Source: Variovorax sp. Root318D1 (GTDB taxonomy: Bacteria > Pseudomonadota > Gammaproteobacteria > Burkholderiales > Burkholderiaceae_C). From it: a stretch of 64,000 nt of DNA. The translations under genes and the position numbers were made by a program. The notes under the pieces were generated by a model that was not told the DNA's origin, ran no database searches, and saw only the letters and a program-made list of their open reading frames with translations. Below, one piece after another: positions 28,632 through 37,178 of this stretch. The first letter of the stretch is position 1. Each line of letters begins with the position of its first letter. The stretch covers positions 293,011 to 357,010 of the forward strand of contig NZ_LMCQ01000019.1 in NCBI RefSeq assembly GCF_001424835.1, written 5' to 3'.

Positions 28632-30693
28632 GCCGCTGCCCCTTCATTCCACCTTGTGCCGCCGTGAGGCGCCGGCTTTCCAGCGCGCCATCCGCTCGGG
28701 CGACGAAGTGGTGGTGGCCTGCACGCAGGAGCGCAAGCTGTTCACCGAGCTGGCCGAACAGACCGAAGGCGCGACCTCGCCGATCCGCTTCGTCAACATC
28801 CGCGAAACCGGCGGCTGGAGCCGCGACGCGAAGAACGCCAGCCCGAAGATCGCCGCCTTGCTGGCGGTGGCCCACCTGCCGGAGCCCGATCCAGTCTCGA
28901 CCGTGAGCTATGCGAGCCAGGGCCGGCTCCTGATCGTCGGTCCGCTCGACGAAGCCGAAAAGGCCGCCGCGCTGGTGACCGACACGCTCCAGGTGTCGAT
29001 CTTTTCCACCGGTCCGGGCGCCGCCGGCGGCGGGCAGGAACGCCGCTGGCCGGTGATGGCGGGACGCATCGCATCGCTTCAAGGCTGGCTCGGCGCCTTC
29101 TCGCTCAAGTGGACGCGCGACAACCCTATCGACCTGGACCTTTGCACGCGCTGCAATGCCTGCCTGAGCGTGTGCCCCGAGCAGGCGATCGGTCTCGACT
29201 ACCAGATCGACCTGGCCAAGTGCACTTCGCACCGCGACTGCGAAAAAGCCTGCAGCGTGGCCGGTGCCATCAACTTCAGCCGGGCACCCGAGGCGCTCGA
29301 TGCCGGGTTCGACCTGGTGCTCGACCTGGGCGCCACTGCGCTGATCGACTGGCATGCGCCGCCGCAGGGTTATTTCCACTTGGCGGGCGGACTCGCGCAT
29401 GCCGAAGGCCTCTCGACCCTGCTGCGCCTGCGCGAGCTGGTGGGCGAGTTCGAGAAGCCGAAGTTCTTCGATTACAAGCAGAAGATCTGCGCCCACAGCC
29501 GCAACGAAGTGGTGGGCTGCAACGCCTGTGTCGAGGTTTGCTCGGCGCATGCCATCTCGAGCGACAAGGCGCGCCAGCGCATCGTCGTGAATCCGCAGCT
29601 GTGCGTCGGCTGCGGCGCCTGCACCACGGTGTGCCCGACCGGCGCGCTGGGCTACACCTATCCGCGCACGCCCGACCAGGGCCGCAAGCTGCGCACGCTG
29701 CTGTCCACCTATCTGGGTGCCGGCGGCCGCGACGCCGCGGTGCTGCTGCACAACGAGGAAGGTGGTCAGGCTCTCGTCGAACGACTCGGCCGTGAGGCGC
29801 AGCTCGGGCGCGGCAAGCGCGACGGTCTCGGTGGCGTGCCCGCGCACGTGCTGCCGGTGGCGCTGATGCATGTCGCGAGCACGGGCATCGATCTCTGGCT
29901 CAGCGCCATTGCGTTCGGCGCGTCGCAGGTGGCGGTGCTGACCACCGGCGAAGAGGCGCCCCAGTATCTGGACGCGCTGAAGAAGCAGATGGCCGTCGCG
30001 CAGGCGCTGCTCACGGGCCTGGGCTACACCGGTACGCACTTCCACCTGATCGAGGCCGCCACGCCGGCAACGCTGGATGCGGCGCTGACCGGCCTGCGCG
30101 CCACGCGGCAGCGCGTGCCCGGCAGCGCGGCGCGCTTTGCCGTCGGCGGCGAGAAGCGCGGCACGCTCGAGATGACGCTGGACCACCTGATGGCCCAGGC
30201 GCCCGCGCTGTCGGCGCCGGCTGCCGATGCCGCCGCACCGCTGGCGATTCCCCTGCCCGAGGGGTCTCCCTTCGGCGCGATCACCGTCAACAAGGACAGC
30301 TGCACGCTGTGCCTGGCCTGCGTGAGCGCCTGTCCCGCGAGCGCGCTGCAAGACAACCAGAACGCGCCGCAGCTGCGCTTCATCGAAAAGAACTGCGTTC
30401 AGTGCGGGCTCTGCGCCACCACTTGTCCCGAGAACGCCATTGCGCTCGTGCCGCGGCTTTCGACTGCCCCCGAGCGCAAGCAGCCCGTGGTGCTCAACGA
30501 GGCCAAGCCCTGGGCCTGCATCCGCTGCAGCAAGCCCTTCGGCACGCAGAAGGCCATCGAAGCGATGCTCGGCAAGCTGGCGGGCCACGCCATGTTCCAG
30601 GGCGAGGCGCTCGAGCGGCTCAAGATGTGCAGCGACTGCCGGGTGATCGACCTGTACAGCGCCCAGAACGAAATGAAGATCACCCAGTTATGA
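28555..30693 (+). CDS. Polyferredoxin-type 4Fe-4S protein of the formate dehydrogenase cluster
   Basis: A 712-residue cytosolic iron-sulfur protein. The first ~190 residues (MTTTLICDCNQ...) bear scattered Cys and no recognised fold. Ferredoxin motifs follow: CTRCNACLSVCP, CNACVEVC, CVGCGACTTVCP, then after a ~200-residue cysteine-poor domain CTLCLACVSACP and CVQCGLCATTCP, and a terminal CIRC...CSDC pair. At least four [4Fe-4S] clusters are expected. It likely shuttles electrons or supports cluster/cofactor assembly for the adjacent enzyme; this is inference. ATG at 28555 is preferred, 28528 possible. Its stop overlaps the TorD-like start. Confidence 0.85.
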   Translation: MTTTLICDCNQTMPLEPKTLGAALAEPLPLHSTLCRREAPAFQRAIRSGDEVVVACTQERKLFTELAEQTEGATSPIRFVNIRETGGWSRDAKNASPKIAALLAVAHLPEPDPVSTVSYASQGRLLIVGPLDEAEKAAALVTDTLQVSIFSTGPGAAGGGQERRWPVMAGRIASLQGWLGAFSLKWTRDNPIDLDLCTRCNACLSVCPEQAIGLDYQIDLAKCTSHRDCEKACSVAGAINFSRAPEALDAGFDLVLDLGATALIDWHAPPQGYFHLAGGLAHAEGLSTLLRLRELVGEFEKPKFFDYKQKICAHSRNEVVGCNACVEVCSAHAISSDKARQRIVVNPQLCVGCGACTTVCPTGALGYTYPRTPDQGRKLRTLLSTYLGAGGRDAAVLLHNEEGGQALVERLGREAQLGRGKRDGLGGVPAHVLPVALMHVASTGIDLWLSAIAFGASQVAVLTTGEEAPQYLDALKKQMAVAQALLTGLGYTGTHFHLIEAATPATLDAALTGLRATRQRVPGSAARFAVGGEKRGTLEMTLDHLMAQAPALSAPAADAAAPLAIPLPEGSPFGAITVNKDSCTLCLACVSACPASALQDNQNAPQLRFIEKNCVQCGLCATTCPENAIALVPRLSTAPERKQPVVLNEAKPWACIRCSKPFGTQKAIEAMLGKLAGHAMFQGEALERLKMCSDCRVIDLYSAQNEMKITQL

Positions 30694-31307
30694 GTCAATT
30701 TCCTCCAATGACCTCGGCGCTCGACGAGGAGATTGCGCGTGCCGAGGTCTATGGCCTGCTCGCGCGCCTCTGGTATGCCGCGCCCGACGCCGAACTCCTC
30801 GGCGCCTTCAGCGTGGCACCGACCGAGGCGCCCGCGGCCGGCGCCTTTCTCGAAGAGCCCTGGCGGCAGCTGGTGGGCGCGGCGCGCGGCACCGACGCCG
30901 CTGCGGTGCATGCCGAGTACGACGCGCTCTTCGGCGGCATGGGCAAGCCCGAGGTGTACCTGTTTGGGTCGCACTACCTGAGCGGTTTTCTCAACGACAA
31001 GCCATTGGCCCAACTGCGCACAGACCTGGCCCGCCTCGGACTCGCGCGCGGCGACGCCGTCTCCGAAAGCGAAGACCATGTTGCCTGCCTGTTCGAGGTA
31101 ATGCGCTACCTTATTGCCGGTGACGACGCAGCGGTAGCCAACCTTGCGCAGCAACAGGCTTTTTTCGCCACCCACCTGCAGTCGTGGCTGCCGACGCTCT
31201 GCGACGCAGTGGCGCAACATCCGAAGGCCCGCTTTTATGCCTCACTGGCCGGCTTTACCCGCGCCTTTGCCGAGGTCGAAGTCCAAGGCTTCGACATGCT
31301 CGGTTAA
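30690..31307 (+). CDS. TorD-family molecular chaperone
   Basis: A 205-residue all-helical cytosolic chaperone of the TorD/DmsD/NarJ class, which bind Tat signal peptides and hold molybdoenzymes until cofactor insertion. Matches include ARAEVYGLLARLWYAAPD, the long helix around EYDALFGGMGKPEVYLFGSHYLSGFLNDKPLAQLR and EDHVACLFEVMRYLIAG. It precedes the Tat-exported formate dehydrogenase subunit and is its likely dedicated chaperone. ATG overlaps the polyferredoxin stop in an ATGA. Confidence 0.88.
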   Translation: MSQFPPMTSALDEEIARAEVYGLLARLWYAAPDAELLGAFSVAPTEAPAAGAFLEEPWRQLVGAARGTDAAAVHAEYDALFGGMGKPEVYLFGSHYLSGFLNDKPLAQLRTDLARLGLARGDAVSESEDHVACLFEVMRYLIAGDDAAVANLAQQQAFFATHLQSWLPTLCDAVAQHPKARFYASLAGFTRAFAEVEVQGFDMLG

Positions 31308-31357
31308 TCGACATAGGGAAGTGTCGGATTGTGGGAAATAAGGGTCTAGACTAGTAT

Positions 31358-31387
31358 CCAGATGTATGCAGATCAGTTCATATCTGG
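31358..31387. promoter_or_regulatory. Imperfect hairpin in the leader before the Tat-peptide gene
   Basis: CCAGATGTATG (31358-31368) and CATATCTGG (31379-31387) pair with one bulge, in an AT-richer stretch of the 109-base gap separating the accessory module from the structural genes. It could be a regulator site or an RNA stem in the leader. The gap is long enough for a separate promoter. Confidence 0.35.
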
Positions 31388-31416
31388 TTTGCCCCCCAGC
31401 CACTCCTGGAGATCAC

Positions 31417-31647
31417 ATGCAGGACAGCCAAGCGGTCGGAATCAAGCCGGCCTCGCGTCGAGGTTTCTTTTTAGGTGCCGCCAGCGCCGGTGCCGCGGTT
31501 GCCGCGGTTTCGGTGCTCCCCAAGGTCGTCGACACCCCCGCGGCGGTCGAAGTTGCCGCGCCCGCGGCGAAGCCCGCGCCTGAAAAAGGCGGCGGGTATT
31601 CGCTGAGCGAACACGTCAAGCATTACTACAAGACCGCTTCGACCTGA
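31417..31647 (+). CDS. Mini twin-arginine signal protein associated with formate dehydrogenase
   Basis: A 76-residue protein that is mostly a Tat signal: SRRGFFLGAASAGAAVAAVSVLPKVVDTPAAVEVAA, with the twin arginine at about residues 15-16. Only ~40 residues follow, ending in GGGYSLSEHVKHYYKTAST. It resembles the small formate-dehydrogenase-region Tat protein family. It has no cofactor motif. It may be a small structural subunit or an export/assembly partner of FdhA, which starts 13 bases downstream. ATG at 31417 follows CTGGAG; an upstream start would put 17 extra residues before the Tat motif. Confidence 0.82.
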   Translation: MQDSQAVGIKPASRRGFFLGAASAGAAVAAVSVLPKVVDTPAAVEVAAPAAKPAPEKGGGYSLSEHVKHYYKTAST

Positions 31648-31660
31648 AGCGGACCCCACG

Positions 31661-34648
31661 ATGTTGTTGACCAAGAAAACAGCCCCCGCGAACAGTGTCT
31701 CGCGGCAAGGGGAACGCGAGTCTTCCGCGTTCATTCACAGCCTGCGGCGCGGCCTTTCGGGTGCGCTGCCCACCATGGACCGGCGCGCCTTCCTCCGGCG
31801 TTCCGGGCTCGGCGTGGGCGTGGGCCTGGCCGCGGGCCAGCTCACGCTGATGCGCAAGGCCGAGGCGGCAGGCGAAGCGCGGCCCACCGCAATCGGCGCC
31901 GGCAAGGTCGAGATCAAGCGCACCGTGTGCTCGCACTGTTCGGTCGGCTGCGCCTCCGATGCGGTGGTCGAGAACGGTGTCTGGGTGCGCCAGGAGCCGG
32001 TGTTCGATTCGCCGCTCAACCTCGGCGCGCACTGCGCCAAGGGCGCTGCGCTGCGCGAGCACGGCCACGGCGAATACCGGCTGCGCTATCCGATGAAGCT
32101 GGTCAACGGCAAGTACGAGCGCATCAGCTGGGACACGGCGCTCAACGAGATCACCGCCAAGCTGAAGGACCTGCGTCAGGCCAGCGGTCCCGATTCGGTC
32201 TACTGGATCGGCTCGTCCAAGCACAGCAACGAGCAGGCGTACCTGATGCGCAAGTTCGTGAGCTTCTGGGGCAGCAACAACTGCGACCACCAGGCGCGCA
32301 TCTGCCACTCGACCACGGTTGCCGGCGTCGCGAATACATGGGGCTATGGCGCCATGACCAATTCGTACAACGACATGCGCGGCTCCAAGGTGGCGATGTA
32401 CATCGGCTCCAACGCCGCCGAGGCGCACCCGGTCAGCATGCTGCACATGCTCCATGCCAAGGAGCATGGGTGCAAGATGATCGTGGTCGATCCGCGCTTC
32501 ACGCGCACCGCGGCCAAGGCCGACGAGTACGTGCGCATCCGCTCGGGCTCGGACATCGCCTTCCTGTTCGGCATCCTGCACCACATCTTCAAGAACGGCT
32601 GGGAAGACAAGCAGTACATCAACGACCGCGTCTTCGGCATGGAAAAGGTGCGCGAAGAGGTCCTGGCCAAGTGGACGCCCGACAAGGTCGAGGAGGCCTG
32701 CGGCGTCAAGGAGGCGCAGGTGCTCAAGGTGGCCACATGGCTCAACGAGAACCGCCCCGGCACCGTGGTGTGGTGCATGGGCCAGACCCAGCACACCATC
32801 GGCAATGCCATCGTGCGCGCCTCGTGCATCCTGCAGCTTGCGCTCGGCAACGTGGGCAAGTCGGGCGGCGGCACCAACATCTTCCGCGGCCATGACAACG
32901 TGCAGGGCGCCACCGACGTGGGCCCGAACCCCGACTCGCTGCCCGGCTACTACGGCATCGTCGAAGGTTCTTGGAGGCACTTCGCCGCCACCTGGGGCGT
33001 CGACTACGAATGGATCAAGGGCCGCTTCGCCTCGCCCGCGATGATGACCAAGCCGGGCATCACCGTGTCGCGCTGGATCGACGGCGTGCTCGAGAAGAAC
33101 GAGCTGATCGACCAGGACTCGAACCTGCGCGGCGTGTTCTATTGGGGCCATGCGCCCAACTCGCAGACACGCGGCCTCGAGATGAAGCGCGCCATGGACA
33201 AGCTCGACCTGCTCGTGGTGGTCGACCCGTACCCCTCGGCCACCGCCGCCATGGCCGCAATGCCGGGCAACCCCGACGACCTCAACAAGAATCGCGCCGT
33301 CTACCTGCTGCCCGCGTGCACGCAGTTCGAGACCAGCGGCTCCGTGACGGCGTCGAACCGGTCGATCCAGTGGCGCGAGAAAGTGATCGAGCCGCTGTGG
33401 GAAAGCCGCAGCGACCACATGATCATGCAGCAGTTCGCCGACCGCCTGGGCTTCGGCAAGGAGCTCAGCAAGAACTTCAAGATGCAGAAGGTCAAGGGCA
33501 TGGACGAGCCCCTGCCCGACGACATCCTGCGCGAAATCAACAAGACCTGCTGGGCCGTGGGCTACACCGGCCAGAGCCCCGAGCGGCTGCAGGCGCACAT
33601 GCGCAACATGGGCGCCTTCGACGTGCGCACGCTCAAGGTGAAGGCCGGCGTGAAGGACAAGATCAACGGCTACGACCTCACGGGCGACTACTTCGGCCTG
33701 CCGTGGCCCTGCTACGGCACGCCCGAACTCAAGCACCCGGGCTCGCCCAACCTCTACGACACGTCCAAGCACGTGATGGAAGGCGGCGGCAACTTCCGCG
33801 CGAACTTCGGCGTGGAGCGCGACGGCAAGAACCTGCTGGCCGAGGACGGCTCGCATTCGGCCGGCGCCGACATCACCACGGGCTACCCCGAGCTGGACCA
33901 CGTGCTGCTCAAGAAGCTGGGCTGGTGGGACGAACTCACCGAGGCCGAGAAGCCGAAGGCCGAAGGCAAGAACTGGAAGACCGACAGCTCGGGCGGCATG
34001 ATCCGCGTGTTCATGAAGAACCACGGCTGCCATCCCTTCGGCAATGCCAAGGCGCGCGCGCTGGTCTGGAACTTCCCGGACGCGATTCCGCAGCACCGAG
34101 AGCCGCTGTACGGCAACCGGCCGGACCTGATGGCCAAGTACCCGACGCACGATGACAAGATGGCGTTCTGGCGTCTGCCAACGCTCTACAAGAGCGTGCA
34201 GCAGAAGAACATCGCCGACAAGGTGCACGAGAAGTTCCCGTACATCATGACCTCCGGCCGCCTGGTCGAATACGAGGGCGGCGGCGAGGAAACGCGCTCG
34301 AACCCCTGGCTTGCCGAGCTGCAGCAGGAGATGTTCATCGAGATCAACCCCAAGGTCGCGGCCGAAAAGGGCATCCGCAACGGCGAGCGCGCCTGGGTGC
34401 ACACACCCACCGGCGCCAAGCTCAACGTGCAGGCGCTGATCACCGAGCGCGTGGGGCCCGACACCGTGTTCATGCCGTTCCACTTCTCGGGCCACTGGCA
34501 GGGCGTCGACATGCTCGGCTACTACCCGGCGGGCGCGGCCCCCGTGGTGCGCGGCGAGGCCATCAACACTGCTACCACCTACGGGTACGACAGCGTGACC
34601 ATGATGCAAGAGACCAAGACCACGATCTGCAACGTGGAAAAAGCATAA
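31661..34648 (+). CDS. Tat-exported formate dehydrogenase, catalytic alpha subunit
   Basis: A 995-residue periplasmic molybdo-enzyme. After a ~38-residue lead the Tat motif DRRAFLRRSGLG appears, followed by a hydrophobic region. [4Fe-4S] ligands are in CSHCSVGC and the later HCAKG. The Mo ligand is cysteine C215 in NCDHQARICHSTTV, the position of Sec in E. coli FdnG/FdoG, and MSGG-type cofactor contacts follow (GKSGGGTNIFRGHDNVQGATD). The C-terminal dinucleotide-binding domain includes MTSGRLVEYEGGGEETRSNPWLAELQ. It feeds formate electrons through the beta and gamma subunits to quinone. Start choice leaves a long n-region; 31775 is an alternative. Confidence 0.93.
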   Translation: MLLTKKTAPANSVSRQGERESSAFIHSLRRGLSGALPTMDRRAFLRRSGLGVGVGLAAGQLTLMRKAEAAGEARPTAIGAGKVEIKRTVCSHCSVGCASDAVVENGVWVRQEPVFDSPLNLGAHCAKGAALREHGHGEYRLRYPMKLVNGKYERISWDTALNEITAKLKDLRQASGPDSVYWIGSSKHSNEQAYLMRKFVSFWGSNNCDHQARICHSTTVAGVANTWGYGAMTNSYNDMRGSKVAMYIGSNAAEAHPVSMLHMLHAKEHGCKMIVVDPRFTRTAAKADEYVRIRSGSDIAFLFGILHHIFKNGWEDKQYINDRVFGMEKVREEVLAKWTPDKVEEACGVKEAQVLKVATWLNENRPGTVVWCMGQTQHTIGNAIVRASCILQLALGNVGKSGGGTNIFRGHDNVQGATDVGPNPDSLPGYYGIVEGSWRHFAATWGVDYEWIKGRFASPAMMTKPGITVSRWIDGVLEKNELIDQDSNLRGVFYWGHAPNSQTRGLEMKRAMDKLDLLVVVDPYPSATAAMAAMPGNPDDLNKNRAVYLLPACTQFETSGSVTASNRSIQWREKVIEPLWESRSDHMIMQQFADRLGFGKELSKNFKMQKVKGMDEPLPDDILREINKTCWAVGYTGQSPERLQAHMRNMGAFDVRTLKVKAGVKDKINGYDLTGDYFGLPWPCYGTPELKHPGSPNLYDTSKHVMEGGGNFRANFGVERDGKNLLAEDGSHSAGADITTGYPELDHVLLKKLGWWDELTEAEKPKAEGKNWKTDSSGGMIRVFMKNHGCHPFGNAKARALVWNFPDAIPQHREPLYGNRPDLMAKYPTHDDKMAFWRLPTLYKSVQQKNIADKVHEKFPYIMTSGRLVEYEGGGEETRSNPWLAELQQEMFIEINPKVAAEKGIRNGERAWVHTPTGAKLNVQALITERVGPDTVFMPFHFSGHWQGVDMLGYYPAGAAPVVRGEAINTATTYGYDSVTMMQETKTTICNVEKA

Positions 34649-34658
34649 GGAGGGCACC

Positions 34659-35282
34659 ATGGCTCGAATGAAATTTGTCTGTGACGCAGAGCGTTGCATC
34701 GAATGCAACAGTTGCGTCACCGCCTGCAAGAACGAGAACGAGGTGCCCTGGGGCGTGAACCGCCGCCGGGTGGTCACGCTGAACGACGGGGTGCCGGGCG
34801 AGAAGTCGATCTCGGTGGCCTGCATGCATTGCTCCGACGCGCCCTGCATGGCGGTATGCCCGGTGCAGTGTTTCTACCGCACCGACGAAGGCGTGGTGCT
34901 GCACGACAAGGACGTGTGCATCGGCTGCGGCTACTGCTCGTATGCATGCCCGTTCGGCGCGCCGCAATTTCCGTCACAAGGCACCTTCGGCGTGCGCGGC
35001 AAGATGGACAAGTGCACCTTCTGCGCCGGCGGCCCCGAGGCCAACGGCTCCGAGGCCGAGTTCGAGAAGTACGGCCGCAACCGGCTCGCCGAAGGCAAGC
35101 TTCCGGCCTGCGCCGAGATGTGCTCGACCAAGGCGCTCCTGGCCGGCGACGGCGATGTGGTGGCCGACATCTTCCGCACCCGCGTGGTCCAGCGCGGCAA
35201 GGGTGCCGAAGTCTGGGGCTGGGGCACCGCCTACGGCTCCCAGCAAGCGGGCAAGCCGCCCGTGAACGGAGTGCAGAAATGA
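34659..35282 (+). CDS. Formate dehydrogenase beta subunit, four-cluster ferredoxin
   Basis: A 207-residue electron-transfer subunit. Cysteine groups CIECNSCVTAC, CMHCSDAPCMAVCP, CIGCGYCSYACPFG and CTFC...C...C are arranged as in DMSO reductase-family beta subunits with four [4Fe-4S] clusters. It lacks the C-terminal membrane helix of E. coli FdnH (294 residues), so it is a short FDH3-type subunit that must dock through the gamma subunit. No own signal peptide; export with the alpha subunit is expected. GAAGG-like Shine-Dalgarno (AAGGAGGG) precedes the ATG. The next gene overlaps by 4 bases. Confidence 0.92.
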   Translation: MARMKFVCDAERCIECNSCVTACKNENEVPWGVNRRRVVTLNDGVPGEKSISVACMHCSDAPCMAVCPVQCFYRTDEGVVLHDKDVCIGCGYCSYACPFGAPQFPSQGTFGVRGKMDKCTFCAGGPEANGSEAEFEKYGRNRLAEGKLPACAEMCSTKALLAGDGDVVADIFRTRVVQRGKGAEVWGWGTAYGSQQAGKPPVNGVQK

Positions 35283-35533
35283 AGCGGCCGGGCCTTATCG
35301 CCCTGGGCGTTGCGCTGGCCGCAACCTGCCTCGTGGCCTGCGGCGAGAAGCCGCAGACCAATGCGCAGGGCGTGAAGCACGATGCCGTGCCCTGGAGCGG
35401 AACGAGCAGCCAGCAGAACGCCGGCACGGTGTTCACCGCACCCGGCTGGAAGGTCGGCGACAAGACGGCCTGGCAGCAGCAGCTCAAGACCCGCACGCAG
35501 AACGGGCAGAACGAATACACCAAAGAGAACTGA
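35279..35533 (+). CDS. Small lipoprotein in the formate dehydrogenase operon
   Basis: An 84-residue predicted lipoprotein: MKRPGLIALGVALAATCLVACGE, with lipobox LVAC. The mature peptide is hydrophilic, with KHDAVPWSGTSSQQNAGTVFTAPGWKVGDKTAWQQQLKTRTQNGQNEY; no heme or metal motif is seen. It is translationally coupled to the beta subunit (ATGA overlap) and 11 bases before the gamma subunit, so an accessory role in assembling or anchoring the complex at the periplasmic face is likely but unproven. Confidence 0.8.
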   Translation: MKRPGLIALGVALAATCLVACGEKPQTNAQGVKHDAVPWSGTSSQQNAGTVFTAPGWKVGDKTAWQQQLKTRTQNGQNEYTKEN

Positions 35534-35544
35534 ACGGAGAGCTT

Positions 35545-36768
35545 ATGAAGCAAGCGCTGACCGCTCTGGTTCTTTGTTGTGCAGCACTGGGCTCGGCCTT
35601 CGGGCAGGCGCAGCCGCCGGCCGCACCCGGAACCACGTCCGCTCCCTCGGCGCCCGGTGTGAGTGCTACGCCGGCACCGCCCGCGGGCGGCATCCGGGGC
35701 CAGAACATCTTCGAGGTCAAGCCCGAAGCCAGCGAAGACCCCAACTACGCCAACCAGACCAACGGCGAGCGCATGAGGGTGCAGCCCGGCAACAACGCGC
35801 CCATGTGGCGCCAGGTCGGGCAAGGCGTGACCGGCTACAGCAGCCTGCCAAAGAGCGAAGCGCCCGAGGCCGGCAACCTGATCCAGCCTTCGGTGCAGTA
35901 CCCTGGATCGCGCTACACCACGGCCGGCGAGGCCTGGCGGCAAGTTCGCAACGACTGGATCATTCCCTACGGCGCGGCGCTGCTGTTCGTCACGCTGCTG
36001 GCGCTGGCGATCTTCTATTTCACGCGCGGCCCCATCCGTCTGCACGGCCAGGAAACCGGCCGCAAGATCGAGCGCTTCACGCCTTTCGAGCGGGCCACGC
36101 ACTGGTCGAACGCCATCGCGTTCGTCACGCTCGCGATCTCCGGCATCGTGATGGCCTTTGGCAAATTCTTCCTCTTGCCGTGGATGGGCCTGACGCTGTT
36201 CGGCTGGATCGCCTATGCGCTCAAGAACGTCCATAACTTCGTCGGTCCGCTCTTTGTGGTGACGACGGTGTTCATGGTGTTCACCTTCATTCGCGACAAC
36301 CTCCCGCGCGCTGGAGACCTGAAATGGCTCGCGCGCTTCGGCGGCCTCTTCGGCGGACGGGAAGTGCCGTCGCACCGCTTCAACGCGGGCGAGAAGGTTG
36401 TTTTCTGGGGTGGCGTGCTGTTCCTCGGCCTCTTCGTCATCGGATCGGGACTCTTCCTGGACAAGCTGCTGCCGGGCTTCGTGTACACGCGCGGCGAGAT
36501 GCAGGTGGCGCACATGGTCCACGGCGTTGCCACGCTGCTGATGATGGCGATGATCATGGGCCACATCTTCATCGGCACGCTCGGCATGACCGGCGCCTTT
36601 AAGGCTATGCGCACCGGCTACGTCGACGAGACCTGGGCCAAGGAGCACCATGAGCTCTGGTACGACGACATTGCCGCGGGCAAGATTCCCGCACAGCGCA
36701 CGGTACCGGCCGACTCGTCGGTGCCGCCCGCACGGCCCGCGAGACCCGCCGAAGGAACGCCCTCATGA
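35545..36768 (+). CDS. Formate dehydrogenase gamma subunit, cytochrome b556
   Basis: A 407-residue membrane subunit that passes electrons from the ferredoxin subunit to quinone. It starts with a signal peptide (MKQALTALVLCCAALGSAFG), then a ~110-residue periplasmic region (proline/alanine-rich, with VQPGNNAPMWRQVGQG), then four or more membrane helices with heme-ligand histidines in FERATHWSNAIAF, LKNVHNFVGPLF, and MVHGVATLLMMAMIMGHIFIG. Longer than E. coli FdnI (217) because of the N-terminal extension, which is typical of this FDH3-type family. The next gene overlaps by 4 bases. Confidence 0.92.
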   Translation: MKQALTALVLCCAALGSAFGQAQPPAAPGTTSAPSAPGVSATPAPPAGGIRGQNIFEVKPEASEDPNYANQTNGERMRVQPGNNAPMWRQVGQGVTGYSSLPKSEAPEAGNLIQPSVQYPGSRYTTAGEAWRQVRNDWIIPYGAALLFVTLLALAIFYFTRGPIRLHGQETGRKIERFTPFERATHWSNAIAFVTLAISGIVMAFGKFFLLPWMGLTLFGWIAYALKNVHNFVGPLFVVTTVFMVFTFIRDNLPRAGDLKWLARFGGLFGGREVPSHRFNAGEKVVFWGGVLFLGLFVIGSGLFLDKLLPGFVYTRGEMQVAHMVHGVATLLMMAMIMGHIFIGTLGMTGAFKAMRTGYVDETWAKEHHELWYDDIAAGKIPAQRTVPADSSVPPARPARPAEGTPS

Positions 36769-37178
36769 AAAAACTGTCGCTGAATTTCTGCATGCTGGTG
36801 CTCGCGCTGGCCGCACCCTTGGCCTGGGCCAAGCTGCCGCCGCCGCCCGCCACGCCGGAGGCAAAAGCCAAGGCCGCTGAAACCGCAGCCAAGACCGCTT
36901 GGACCGCCAAGGTCGATGCCTACAAGCTCTGCCAGGCGCAAGACCGCGTCGTGGCCAAGTACCGTGCGAGCGCGGCGTCGGCTGCCAAGCCGGTGCCAAC
37001 TGCGGTTGTAGCCACGCCACCCTGCACCGACCCGGGCCCCTTCGCCTATACGCCGCCGCCGGACGCCAAGCCCATCGAGGCTGCGGGCGCGCATTCGCCG
37101 GCCACCACGGCCACATCGCCGCCAAGCACCACGCAGCCCGACGCCGCCGTCAATCCTGCGCCGAAGAAGGCGCAGTGA
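36765..37178 (+). CDS. Periplasmic alanine/proline-rich protein of the formate dehydrogenase operon
   Basis: A 137-residue protein with a signal peptide (MKKLSLNFCMLVLALAAPLAWA) and a low-complexity mature region. A conserved-looking core, TAWTAKVDAYKLCQAQDRVVAKYR and PPCTDPGPFAYTPP, holds two cysteines that could form a disulfide. The C-terminal 50 residues are A/P/T-rich and probably disordered. Function unknown; overlaps on both sides (ATGA with the gamma subunit, GTGA with fdhD) show it is an integral member of the operon. Confidence 0.75.
   Translation: MKKLSLNFCMLVLALAAPLAWAKLPPPPATPEAKAKAAETAAKTAWTAKVDAYKLCQAQDRVVAKYRASAASAAKPVPTAVVATPPCTDPGPFAYTPPPDAKPIEAAGAHSPATTATSPPSTTQPDAAVNPAPKKAQ

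Noticed and set aside
28378..30588. 736-codon open frame antisense to the polyferredoxin gene
   Set aside because: Same GC-bias artefact; the sense strand has clear ferredoxin motifs, and the antisense product has none.
31616..34849. Very long open frame (about 1077 codons) antisense to the formate dehydrogenase alpha gene
   Set aside because: It is a shadow produced by strong third-position GC bias opposite a real gene. Its translation is H/R/A/V-rich low complexity with no recognisable domain.
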